Source of the DNA: Roseovarius sp.
GTDB lineage: Bacteria; Pseudomonadota; Alphaproteobacteria; Rhodobacterales; Rhodobacteraceae
Reading direction: 5' to 3'
Assembly: GCA_021775255.1 (NCBI GenBank)
Contig: JAJFIA010000019.1
Span: 62,001-126,000 of the forward strand
DNA: 64,000 bases
Made by a program: the position numbers and the translations under genes. Under the pieces are notes generated by a model. That model made no database searches. It was not told the DNA's origin and saw nothing but the letters and a program-made list of their open reading frames with translations. Position 1 is the first letter of the stretch. Every line of letters begins with the position of its first letter. Of the stretch, positions 34,560-42,699 are shown piece by piece.

Positions 34560-36830
34560 ATGCGCTTTTTGAAACATCCCCTGACCCTGGCAATTCTGGT
34601 TCTTGCAGGCCTTTATGTATCGTTTGCCTATATCCTCAACCCGCCGCTGCCCGCCTCGGTTCTGATCACTTACATGAGCATCTGTAGCATTGGCGTGCTG
34701 CTTGTCGTCACCTTTGACAACAAAACCGCCACGCGGTTTTTCGCGCCGCTTCTGTCGCTGTTCGAATCGCCAGAACGCAAGGCCCTGCGCGCCGTTGCTT
34801 TCGCCTGCGTTGTCGCCGGTGCGGGGGCTTTGGCTTACAGCAATGCAAAGCCCGCCATTGTCTCACCGGTTGAGCTGCGCACGGTGCATCCTGCGCCACC
34901 TTCCTCGCTGAAGGCCTACGGCAAAAGCTATAATCTGCTGACGCTGGAAAATCCGTATCGCGCCGGGCTTGATGAAAATTCCGATGAATACCGCGGGATC
35001 GTCGCCGAAGGGGCCGGGCTGTATTATGAAAACTGCGTCTATTGCCATGGCGATCTGCTGGATGGCAAAGGCCATTTTGCCGATGCCTTCACCCCCCGCC
35101 CGATCAATTTTCAGGATGTCGGCACCATCGCACAACTGCAAGAGGCGTTCCTTTTCTGGCGCATCACCAAAGGCGGCCCCGGCCTGCCGGTTGAGGGCAC
35201 GCCGTGGTCCTCGGCCATGCCGGTGTGGGAAGAGATGCTGAAGGAAGATGAGGTCTGGAAGATCATCTCGTTCCTATATGATTACACCGGGTTCGAGCCG
35301 CGCTCATGGGAGCTTGAGGAAACGGAAAGCACCACTGAAACAGCGGAAACCACGACCCAAGGCGACCTTGATGAAGACGCGGTAGATGCGATTTACATGA
35401 AACGCTGCGCGCAATGCCACGGCGAGGAGGGCGATGGCCTGGGCATCGCGGCCGAGCGCATGTACCCCGCCCCGCGCGATTTCACCCTTGGCCTGTTCAA
35501 ATATAAAACCACCGATTCCAATAGTGAATTCCCGTCCGACGCCGATCTGGCTGCGACTATCCGCAACGGCCTGCCGGGCACCGCCATGCCGGGCTGGAAA
35601 ACCATCCTTACCGATGCTGAAATTGACGCGCTGATCTACAAGATCAAAGCGTTCGGATTTTGGGAGGAGGAAACGGCCGAAGATCTGGGCCTCACCCCGA
35701 TTGATCCGGGCGCGCCGCCTGAGGTCACCGGGGCATTGCTGGCCACTGGCCGCACACAGTTTGAAAAGGCCTGTGTGCAATGCCATGGTGAGGCTGGCCG
35801 TGGCAATATCACCTCGGGCAAGCGGCTCAGGGACGACTGGGAAAACCGCATCTGGCCGCGCAATCTCACCCGGCCTGAAACCTGGCGCTGGACGTTCGAC
35901 GCAAGGGGCGTGTTCCAGCGCCTGACAGCGGGTATTCCCTCAACCCCAATGCCCGAGCACGCCACCAATATAAGCCTTGAGGATCGCTGGGCCATCGCCA
36001 GTTACGTGATGACATTGCGCGAGACGGCCACGCCGCTCAGCAAAGGCGATAGCGTCATTCGCGCGGTGCGGGTTGCGGGCGATCTGCCCAGCGTGGCCGA
36101 TGATCCCGCGTGGGATGCCGCCCCGGCGATGACCTTCCGGTTCAGCCCCAACATCATAAAACAGCCGCGCCTGTTTACGTCGCTCAATGATATGGTGACG
36201 GTGCGGGCGCTTTATAATGACAGCGATATTGCCCTCCGGGTTGATGTCGATGACCGCACCTATTCGGTGCCCGGCTCGGAACTGGAACAGCAATATGCAC
36301 TCGACGGGGTGACGGCCACGCGCGATGCGATTGCCATACAGCTACCGGCGGCACTATCAGGCACGGCGGAAAAGCCCTATTTCCGTCAGGGTGATCGCCG
36401 CAATCCGGTGAACATGTGGTATTGGCAGGCCCCCTCGCAAGACCCGGAACTGCCCGCCACGATCGAGATTTGGGATGCCAATGGGCAGGAGCACGCGCCA
36501 ATCCCGCGCCCCGACAGTACCAGCCTTGCGGCCAATGGCGCGTGGCAGGATGGCCGCTGGCAGGTGGTGTTTTCCCGCGCGCTTGAAACCGGTGCGCCTG
36601 AGGATCTGCAATTCTCCGAAGGGGTCTATACCCCCATCGCATTTGCCAACTGGGATGGGCTTAACGGCGAGTCAGGCCTGCGCCAAAGCTTTACCTCTTG
36701 GTACTGGATATTGCTCGAACCCGAGGACAATCCGACAAGAGTAATGGGGTTGACCATATTGGCCGCGCTCATCGCGGCAATTGCCTTTATCGCCATCGCC
36801 CGGCGCGCCCGCAGGCGGCTCGCGGCCTGA
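34560..36830 (+). CDS. Membrane tri-haem cytochrome c fused to ethylbenzene-dehydrogenase-like haem domain
   Basis: A 756-residue protein. Three hydrophobic helices lie in the first 95 residues; three cytochrome c domains follow with CVYCH (159-163), CAQCH (283-287) and CVQCH (405-409), each with a later Met ligand (SSAMPVW, GTAMPGW, STPMPEH). Residues about 495-720 resemble the haem b-binding gamma subunit of ethylbenzene dehydrogenase/DMSO-reductase relatives (RAVRVAGDLPSVADDPAWD). One C-terminal helix ends in a basic tail. It could carry electrons from a membrane donor to the periplasmic molybdoenzyme or peroxidases. Confidence 0.85.
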   Translation: MRFLKHPLTLAILVLAGLYVSFAYILNPPLPASVLITYMSICSIGVLLVVTFDNKTATRFFAPLLSLFESPERKALRAVAFACVVAGAGALAYSNAKPAIVSPVELRTVHPAPPSSLKAYGKSYNLLTLENPYRAGLDENSDEYRGIVAEGAGLYYENCVYCHGDLLDGKGHFADAFTPRPINFQDVGTIAQLQEAFLFWRITKGGPGLPVEGTPWSSAMPVWEEMLKEDEVWKIISFLYDYTGFEPRSWELEETESTTETAETTTQGDLDEDAVDAIYMKRCAQCHGEEGDGLGIAAERMYPAPRDFTLGLFKYKTTDSNSEFPSDADLAATIRNGLPGTAMPGWKTILTDAEIDALIYKIKAFGFWEEETAEDLGLTPIDPGAPPEVTGALLATGRTQFEKACVQCHGEAGRGNITSGKRLRDDWENRIWPRNLTRPETWRWTFDARGVFQRLTAGIPSTPMPEHATNISLEDRWAIASYVMTLRETATPLSKGDSVIRAVRVAGDLPSVADDPAWDAAPAMTFRFSPNIIKQPRLFTSLNDMVTVRALYNDSDIALRVDVDDRTYSVPGSELEQQYALDGVTATRDAIAIQLPAALSGTAEKPYFRQGDRRNPVNMWYWQAPSQDPELPATIEIWDANGQEHAPIPRPDSTSLAANGAWQDGRWQVVFSRALETGAPEDLQFSEGVYTPIAFANWDGLNGESGLRQSFTSWYWILLEPEDNPTRVMGLTILAALIAAIAFIAIARRARRRLAA

Positions 36831-36862
36831 AAAGATGTGAAATTTTGTTAAATTACTGAATC

Positions 36863-36876
36863 TTGATACCCGTCAA
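36863..36876. promoter_or_regulatory. Fnr box 2, TTGAT-N4-GTCAA
   Basis: TTGATACCCGTCAA matches the Fnr/Dnr consensus with one changed base in the right half and shares TTGATACC with box 1. It lies 95 bp before the first peroxidase gene and predicts a second low-oxygen promoter inside the island. Confidence 0.75.
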
Positions 36877-36971
36877 TGAAATATCCGGCATCCGGCGCGA
36901 CCCTTCGCTTGGGATTCCAATCCGTTTCGTGATTTCCGAAACCGGATTCAACTTAGCAGAAGGGGAAATCA

Positions 36972-38090
36972 ATGCCGATATCTCGATCCAAACGCAGGCT
37001 TGCGCGGACGCTGGGCGCCTCACTGATGAGCGCCACCCTGCTGGCCGGGGCCGCTTTCGCCGGCGAGGCTCTGGGGCCGATTGTGCCGCCGGAAGTGGAT
37101 GCGGCCAAGGCCAAACTTGGCCAGCGCCTGTTTTTTGACCAGCGCCTGTCGGGTGATGCCGCACTTTCATGTGCCAGTTGCCACCAGCCGGAAAACGGTT
37201 TTGCCGACGGGATGCCGCTCTCACTGGCCTATCCCGGCTCCAAGGGGTTTCGCAACACGCCAACCCTGATCAACACGGCGCTTGCCGCCAACTGGTTTCA
37301 TGACGGGCGATTGGGCACCAATCTCAATGACGTGACCCGCGAAATGATCACCGAAGATTACCTGATGAACATGGATATGCGCCTGATGCAGGAGCGCGTC
37401 AAACAGGATCCGCTCTATGTGGAAATGTTTGCCGCCGCCGGATACGGCGAGCCGTCCAATGGCTCGATCCGCAACGCGATCCCGGAATATCTGGCAACGC
37501 TCACGTCACGCGGGGCGCCGTTTGATGAAGGCTCCATGTCTGAGTCTGCCACCCGGGGTCAGGCCTTGTTTGAAGGCAAGGCAGGTTGTGTCAGTTGCCA
37601 TAGCGGCCCGCGCCTGACCGATGATCAGGCCTATAATATCGGCACGCCGGAAAACCCCGATATCTGGTCGGATCCGATGCGTCACATGACCTATACGGCC
37701 TTTGCATCCTTCATGGGGGTTGAAAACTACATGAATATCCGCCGCGATGTGGGCGCGCAGATCATCCGGCACCCGGCGGATGGCTCGGATGTGGGCAGTT
37801 TCAACACACCCACCCTGCGCGAGCTGACCTATACCGCGCCTTACATGCATAACGGCATGCTGGCTTCGCTGGAGGATGTGGTGGCGTTCTATAACGCCGG
37901 CGGTGGCGATGATGCCAACAAAGACGCCCGTATCAAACCGCTTGGCCTCACAGATGCCGAGCAGGCCGATATCGTGGCCTTCCTCAAGGCGCTTTCCGGC
38001 GATCCGCTGACCGGCCCTGAATTTGTCTGGCCCGATCCGATTTCAACCAATTATCCCGCCATCGAAAACTGGCGCGATGTACAGAACTAG
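36972..38090 (+). CDS. Di-haem cytochrome c peroxidase family protein (IdrP-type), first copy
   Basis: A 372-residue exported protein (signal peptide about residues 1-30, ending AFA). It has two haem c sites, CASCH (67-71) and CVSCH (206-210), and the family segments LFFDQRLSGD, GFRNTPTLIN, WFHDGR and YTAPYMHNGM. The MauG/CcpA family reduces peroxides. Two such genes beside an AioA-family enzyme are the hallmark of iodate reductase loci (IdrP1, IdrP2), where they are thought to remove reactive iodine species or peroxide. AAGGGG precedes the ATG. Confidence 0.9.
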   Translation: MPISRSKRRLARTLGASLMSATLLAGAAFAGEALGPIVPPEVDAAKAKLGQRLFFDQRLSGDAALSCASCHQPENGFADGMPLSLAYPGSKGFRNTPTLINTALAANWFHDGRLGTNLNDVTREMITEDYLMNMDMRLMQERVKQDPLYVEMFAAAGYGEPSNGSIRNAIPEYLATLTSRGAPFDEGSMSESATRGQALFEGKAGCVSCHSGPRLTDDQAYNIGTPENPDIWSDPMRHMTYTAFASFMGVENYMNIRRDVGAQIIRHPADGSDVGSFNTPTLRELTYTAPYMHNGMLASLEDVVAFYNAGGGDDANKDARIKPLGLTDAEQADIVAFLKALSGDPLTGPEFVWPDPISTNYPAIENWRDVQN

Positions 38091-38105
38091 GACGGGAGAA
38101 GAAAG

Positions 38106-39248
38106 ATGAAACAGATGAATGGAAAACTTTTCCTGATGGCCGGTGTTGCGGCCATTGCAACCACGGCCTCACTGGCCAATGCGCAGGAATATCCCGCCCT
38201 GGCCCCGCTGGGCGATCCGCCGATCCCGCTGGATAACCCGATGTCGGACGCCAAGGTTGAACTCGGCAAGATCCTGTTTTGGGATCCGCGCCTTGGCGGC
38301 GATGCCTCAACCGCCTGCGTTACCTGCCACGAGCCCGATCAGGGCTGGGCCTTTGGCGACAGCCTCAGCCGCGGCTATCCCGGTACGGTGCATTGGCGCA
38401 ATTCCCAGTCGGTGATCAACTCGGCCTATCTGGGGCAGCTTTTCTGGGCCGGCTCCGCCGCGAGCCTTGAAAAACAGGCCCCCGCAGCGGCCAAAGGCGC
38501 GGTTGCCGGCAATGGCGAAAACGACGTGATGGAAACCCGGCTGGCGTTTATCCCCGAATACCGAAAGCGCTTCAAGGAGGTGTTTGGCACCGAATATCCG
38601 CTGATTGGCGATGCCTGGGCCGCGATTGCCGCGTTTGAGCGCACGTTGATCGTCAACGATACGCCGGTTGATCAATATCTCGCGGGCGATACCAGCGCCC
38701 TGGATGACGATCAGATTGCCGGTATGGAATTGTTCAACGGCAAGGCCGGCTGCATTCAGTGCCACAATGGCGCGCAGGCCACCGACGAGAATTACTATAA
38801 CCTCGGCGTGCCCCCGGCAGAGCGCTGGGAAGACGACGGTCTGGCGCAGGTCACCTTCCGTTACGAGATCCTCGCCAAGGGCGTGACGCAGGATATGTAC
38901 CGGGTGCTGAAGGATGATCCGGGGCTTTATTTCCGCACCAAGGAAAAAGACCACATGGGCAAATTCCGCACCCCGCCGCTGCGTTATATCTCCTACACGG
39001 CCCCATATATGCACAACGGCGCGTTTTGGGATCTGGAAGAAGTGGTTCAGTTCTACAACGCCGGTGGCGGCGAGAACGACTTCACCGATGGCACCATGGC
39101 AGCCACCAAATCCGACCTGATCAAGCCTTTGGGCCTTGATGAAACCGAGGTCGAACAACTGGTTGCCTTCCTCGAAGCCTTCTCGGGCGAAGAGCTGGAG
39201 ATCGACCCACCTGAATTGCCACCCTATGAAGCCCTGGCTTCCGAGTGA
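38106..39248 (+). CDS. Di-haem cytochrome c peroxidase family protein (IdrP-type), second copy
   Basis: A 380-residue exported protein with signal peptide (cleavage after ANA) and haem c sites CVTCH (71-75) and CIQCH (216-220). It shares ILFWDPRLGGD, HWRNSQSVIN and YTAPYMHNGAFWDLEEV with the first copy but is clearly diverged, so the pair is not a recent duplication. It is 15 bp downstream of the first copy and 20 bp before the Rieske gene. Role inferred as in the first copy. Confidence 0.9.
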   Translation: MKQMNGKLFLMAGVAAIATTASLANAQEYPALAPLGDPPIPLDNPMSDAKVELGKILFWDPRLGGDASTACVTCHEPDQGWAFGDSLSRGYPGTVHWRNSQSVINSAYLGQLFWAGSAASLEKQAPAAAKGAVAGNGENDVMETRLAFIPEYRKRFKEVFGTEYPLIGDAWAAIAAFERTLIVNDTPVDQYLAGDTSALDDDQIAGMELFNGKAGCIQCHNGAQATDENYYNLGVPPAERWEDDGLAQVTFRYEILAKGVTQDMYRVLKDDPGLYFRTKEKDHMGKFRTPPLRYISYTAPYMHNGAFWDLEEVVQFYNAGGGENDFTDGTMAATKSDLIKPLGLDETEVEQLVAFLEAFSGEELEIDPPELPPYEALASE

Positions 39249-39268
39249 GCCCAAGGAAAGGACTGAAA

Positions 39269-39850
39269 ATGTCACAAGACATGAACACCAAGCCCACCAT
39301 GACCCGCAAGCAAGCGGCCAAAGCTGTGGGGCATAAATGCCTGGTCTCACGGCGCAATTTCCTGATCGGGGCGGGGGTGACCACCACCATCATGATCACG
39401 CTTGACCCCGGCACGCCGCAGGCGCAGCAGGTTCCGGCACAGATCACCGAATATCCGCGCAAGTTCATCACCAAACTATCCAGTCTGAAACAGGATGAAC
39501 CGTTTGATTTCAGCTATCCCGATGAGGGCGAATATTCTGACAACATGATTGTCAAAATGGGCGCTCAGGGCGGCGGCGGCATCGGCCCTGACAAAGATGT
39601 CGTGGCCTTCAACTATGCCTGCACCCATCAGGGCGGCAGCCTGTTTGACAGCTACAAGGCAGATACCAAATCCATGGGGGCCTGCCCGCTGCACCTGTCG
39701 ACTTACGATCTGACACGCCACGGCATTCTGATCTCGGGGCAAGCTTACCAAAGCCTGCCGCAGATCCTGCTGGAGCTTGAGGGTGACGATATCTACGCCA
39801 CCGGAATTTTCGGGCTGATCTACGGCCGCAAAAACAACCTGCAAGGTTAG
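39269..39850 (+). CDS. idrB: Rieske [2Fe-2S] subunit, arsenite oxidase / iodate reductase small subunit family
   Basis: A 193-residue protein with a twin-arginine signal (VSRRNFLIGAG near residue 28) that carries the folded complex to the periplasm. Cluster ligands are in CTHQGG and CPLHLSTYDL. The extra two cysteines that form a disulfide in many Rieske proteins are Gly and Leu here. It directly precedes the molybdopterin subunit (12 bp), giving the order small then large. The iodate reductase assignment depends on the neighbouring di-haem peroxidases; AioB is the alternative. Confidence 0.72.
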   Translation: MSQDMNTKPTMTRKQAAKAVGHKCLVSRRNFLIGAGVTTTIMITLDPGTPQAQQVPAQITEYPRKFITKLSSLKQDEPFDFSYPDEGEYSDNMIVKMGAQGGGGIGPDKDVVAFNYACTHQGGSLFDSYKADTKSMGACPLHLSTYDLTRHGILISGQAYQSLPQILLELEGDDIYATGIFGLIYGRKNNLQG

Positions 39851-39862
39851 GAGAGGAAGACC

Positions 39863-42541
39863 ATGTCAACTCCGTATTATATCCCGGACCAGAACGTCCC
39901 CCTGCCGCCCGCCGATGCCGAGGTGATCACCACAGCCTGTGATTACTGCATCGTGGCCTGCGGCTACAAAGTATATCGCTGGCCTGTGAAGGGTAATAAA
40001 TCAGGCGGTGCCACTGCCGACAGCAACGCCTTTGGCGAGGATTTCCCGGTCGCCCCTCTGGGCCCGTGGGTTGCCCCGAACCAGCACAATATCGTGCTGC
40101 ATAAAGGCGAGCCGCATCATGTGGTGATCATCCCCGACAAAGACACCGAATTTGTAAATACCGACGGTGACAGCTCACTCAGGGGCGGCTGCATTGCACA
40201 AAAATGCTATAACCCGGAAAAACCGACACGTGATCGGCTGACCTCGCCGATGATGCGCATTTATGGCCTGTTGCAACCGGTCACTTGGGATTTTGCGCTC
40301 GATATTGCCGCCGAGATGGGCAAATACGTGATCAAAAAGCACGGGACAAATGCCTACGGCGTCAAAACCTACTCCTACCAGTATATGGAGAACACCTACG
40401 CCATCACCAAATACGCCCTACGCTCGATCAATACCGCCAATTTCACCTTCCACGATACCCCTTCGGATGTATCTTCCACGCCCGGTTTCCGGGATGCGGG
40501 CTTTGATAATTTCGGCCCGGCTTATGAAGACTGGAAAAACGCCGAAACCCTGCTGATCTGTGGCACCGATCCCTATGAGACCAAAACCATCCTGTTCACG
40601 CAATGGATCATGAAAGGCATTCAGAATGGCCAGAAAACCATCTTCATGGTGCCGCGTAAAACCGCGGGTGTGGCTTATGCCGAACAAAACGGCGGTCTGT
40701 GGCTGGATGTGACACCCGGCACTGATCTGCTGGTGGTCAATGCCATTGCCCGGATCATCGTTGAAAACGGCTGGCAGGATAAGGAATGGATCAAAAACTG
40801 GGTCAATGATAAATGGGGCTCATCCTCGGGCTTTGGTCAGGGCACGCGCAACACGCCGTGGCAATGGCGCACGACCTGGGGCATGTTCCAGACCAAAGGC
40901 TTTGATGACTGGGCCGAATGGCTGCTGGCGCAGGATGAGTTCACGCTTGAGAACGCCGCCGAAGTTTCCGGTGTGGATGCGGCCAAAATTCAGCTCGCCG
41001 CCGAGATGATGGCCAAACCGCGTGAGGATGGCTCCCGGCCCAAAACCTCGATCATGATCGAAAAGGGGTTTTACTGGTCCAACAACACCGGCAACACGCA
41101 AGCCATCTCGGCGCTTGGCATAACCGTGGGGGCCGGCGGCCGCCCCGGTCAGGTCATTGGTCGCGCCGGTGGGCACCAGCGTGGCGGGGTGCGCGGCGGT
41201 GGTTATCCGCGTAACAAATCGCCGATGAAACTGCCGGGCCGTCGCAGGCGGGCGCTGGATACCGATACCTGGACCATGGCGGGCCACACCCGCATGGCAC
41301 ATGTCATCGGCACCACCTGGATTCAGTCGATGCTCGGCTCACAGCAGATGTCTGCGCGCTTCCATGAGCTGACCCGCGGCAACCCGCATCAGATCCAGTC
41401 GATCAACCGCGACAAAATCCTGAAAACCCTGAAGGCGCGGGTTGATAGCGGCGGCATGGTGGTGGTCAATCAGGATATCTATCTGGTGGATCCCATCGGC
41501 AACCAGTTTGCCGACATCATCTTCCCGGCGGCCACCTGGGGCGAGGAGGATTTCCTGCGCGCCAATGGCGAGCGCCGTATCCGGCTCTATCAGAAATTCT
41601 ATGATGCGCCGGGCGAGGCGAAACCGGATTGGTGGATCATCAGCCAACTGGCCAAAAAGATGGGTTTTGAGGGATTTGACTGGGAAAACTCAAATGATGT
41701 GGCCGAAGAGCTGGCCAAATTCACCCGGGGCAGCCGCAAAGACTTCAACATGGTCAAGGTGGCAGCCAAACGCGAAGGCAAGACCCTGCACCAGAAGTTC
41801 CGCGAAATGGGCACCAACGGTATTCAGGGGCCGGTCTATATGCATCCCGATGGTACGCTTGAGGGTACCCTTCGCCTGCATGACACCACCCGGCAACTGT
41901 TGCCGGACGGGCCGACTGCGTTGAACATGTACAACAAGAAACTGACGCATTTCAATTCGCAGACCGGCAAGTGCAACATCCAGAAATCGCCGTGGTCACT
42001 GTTCTCGGATTACTGGGAATGGATGAAGCCCAAAGGCGATGAATTGTGGTGCACATCAGGCCGCGCCAACGAGCGCTGGCAGTCGGGTTTTGACGATACC
42101 CGCAGGCCCTATATTGTGCAGCGCTGGCCTGATAACTGGGTCGAGATCAATACCGAAGACGCCGCCAAACGGGGCATTGAAAGCGGTGATATGGTCTTGC
42201 TGTCGAATGATCGGGTGCCGTCGCTGAAAGATACCACGCTGGGGGTCGAAGGCTCGGATTATTCCTTCACCGGCCAGATGGAAAACGGCAATGTCGAGCT
42301 ATCCGAGGCGGCGGTCACGGCGGTGGCGATGGTCACCCGCGCGGTCAAGCCGGGGGTCATGTATATGGACTTTCTGCATTCAAGCCAACCGGCCAATGCA
42401 CTGGCAGGCCGGGTGGTTGACTGGATCAGTGGCAACTACAACTACAAGATGGGCATCGCGAAAATCACCAAAATCGGTGAATCTCCTTATAAGCACAGCT
42501 TCCGCTCCATGTCCTTTGCGCCGCGTGACATTGTCATCTGA
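39863..42541 (+). CDS. idrA: Molybdopterin large subunit, AioA/IdrA family (probable iodate reductase)
   Basis: An 892-residue DMSO-reductase-superfamily enzyme without its own signal, exported with IdrB. The N-terminal CDYCIVACGYKVYRWP holds the Fe-S ligands Cys26, Cys29 and Cys33; Cys110 in RGGCIAQK may be a fourth. YMENTY, YEDW and RAGGHQRGG (Arg434, His438) align with arsenite oxidase, but the AioA substrate His and Glu align here with Gly208 and Asp215/Asn216. Together with two di-haem peroxidases this points to iodate reductase rather than arsenite oxidase. Other oxyanions remain possible. Confidence 0.7.
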   Translation: MSTPYYIPDQNVPLPPADAEVITTACDYCIVACGYKVYRWPVKGNKSGGATADSNAFGEDFPVAPLGPWVAPNQHNIVLHKGEPHHVVIIPDKDTEFVNTDGDSSLRGGCIAQKCYNPEKPTRDRLTSPMMRIYGLLQPVTWDFALDIAAEMGKYVIKKHGTNAYGVKTYSYQYMENTYAITKYALRSINTANFTFHDTPSDVSSTPGFRDAGFDNFGPAYEDWKNAETLLICGTDPYETKTILFTQWIMKGIQNGQKTIFMVPRKTAGVAYAEQNGGLWLDVTPGTDLLVVNAIARIIVENGWQDKEWIKNWVNDKWGSSSGFGQGTRNTPWQWRTTWGMFQTKGFDDWAEWLLAQDEFTLENAAEVSGVDAAKIQLAAEMMAKPREDGSRPKTSIMIEKGFYWSNNTGNTQAISALGITVGAGGRPGQVIGRAGGHQRGGVRGGGYPRNKSPMKLPGRRRRALDTDTWTMAGHTRMAHVIGTTWIQSMLGSQQMSARFHELTRGNPHQIQSINRDKILKTLKARVDSGGMVVVNQDIYLVDPIGNQFADIIFPAATWGEEDFLRANGERRIRLYQKFYDAPGEAKPDWWIISQLAKKMGFEGFDWENSNDVAEELAKFTRGSRKDFNMVKVAAKREGKTLHQKFREMGTNGIQGPVYMHPDGTLEGTLRLHDTTRQLLPDGPTALNMYNKKLTHFNSQTGKCNIQKSPWSLFSDYWEWMKPKGDELWCTSGRANERWQSGFDDTRRPYIVQRWPDNWVEINTEDAAKRGIESGDMVLLSNDRVPSLKDTTLGVEGSDYSFTGQMENGNVELSEAAVTAVAMVTRAVKPGVMYMDFLHSSQPANALAGRVVDWISGNYNYKMGIAKITKIGESPYKHSFRSMSFAPRDIVI

Positions 42542-42547
42542 TCCGGG

Positions 42548-42623
42548 CCGGGGCGCGCCATTCAGGGTGCGCCCCGGTCACATGAAGTTTTCCACCGGCC
42601 AATGCGCAGGCGCTGGCCGGTGG
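42548..42623 (+). terminator. Two hairpins between idrA and the HEAT-repeat gene
   Basis: First hairpin: CCGGGGCGC (42548-42556) with GCGCCCCGG (42569-42577). Second: CCACCGGCCA (42592-42601) with TGGCCGGTGG (42614-42623). Both stems are perfect and GC-rich. Without a T tract they may protect the idr mRNA 3' end or partly stop transcription, lowering expression of the downstream accessory genes. Confidence 0.55.
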
Positions 42624-42699
42624 TTCGTGTCATTGACCTGCGCCAAAGACCTCACCGGTCGGGCTGCTGGGCTGCACCATTAAAACCACGGGGTTACCT

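Noticed and set aside
38307-39350. Long antisense frame opposite the second peroxidase gene
   Set aside because: Shadow of a well-supported di-haem peroxidase; no signal, motif or ribosome site.
39269-42541. Plain arsenite oxidase (aioBA)
   Set aside because: Gene order B-A and family fit, but no aioX/S/R, arsenic resistance or moeA genes are near, two di-haem peroxidases are present, and the arsenite-contact His and Glu are not kept. I kept it only as the alternative name.
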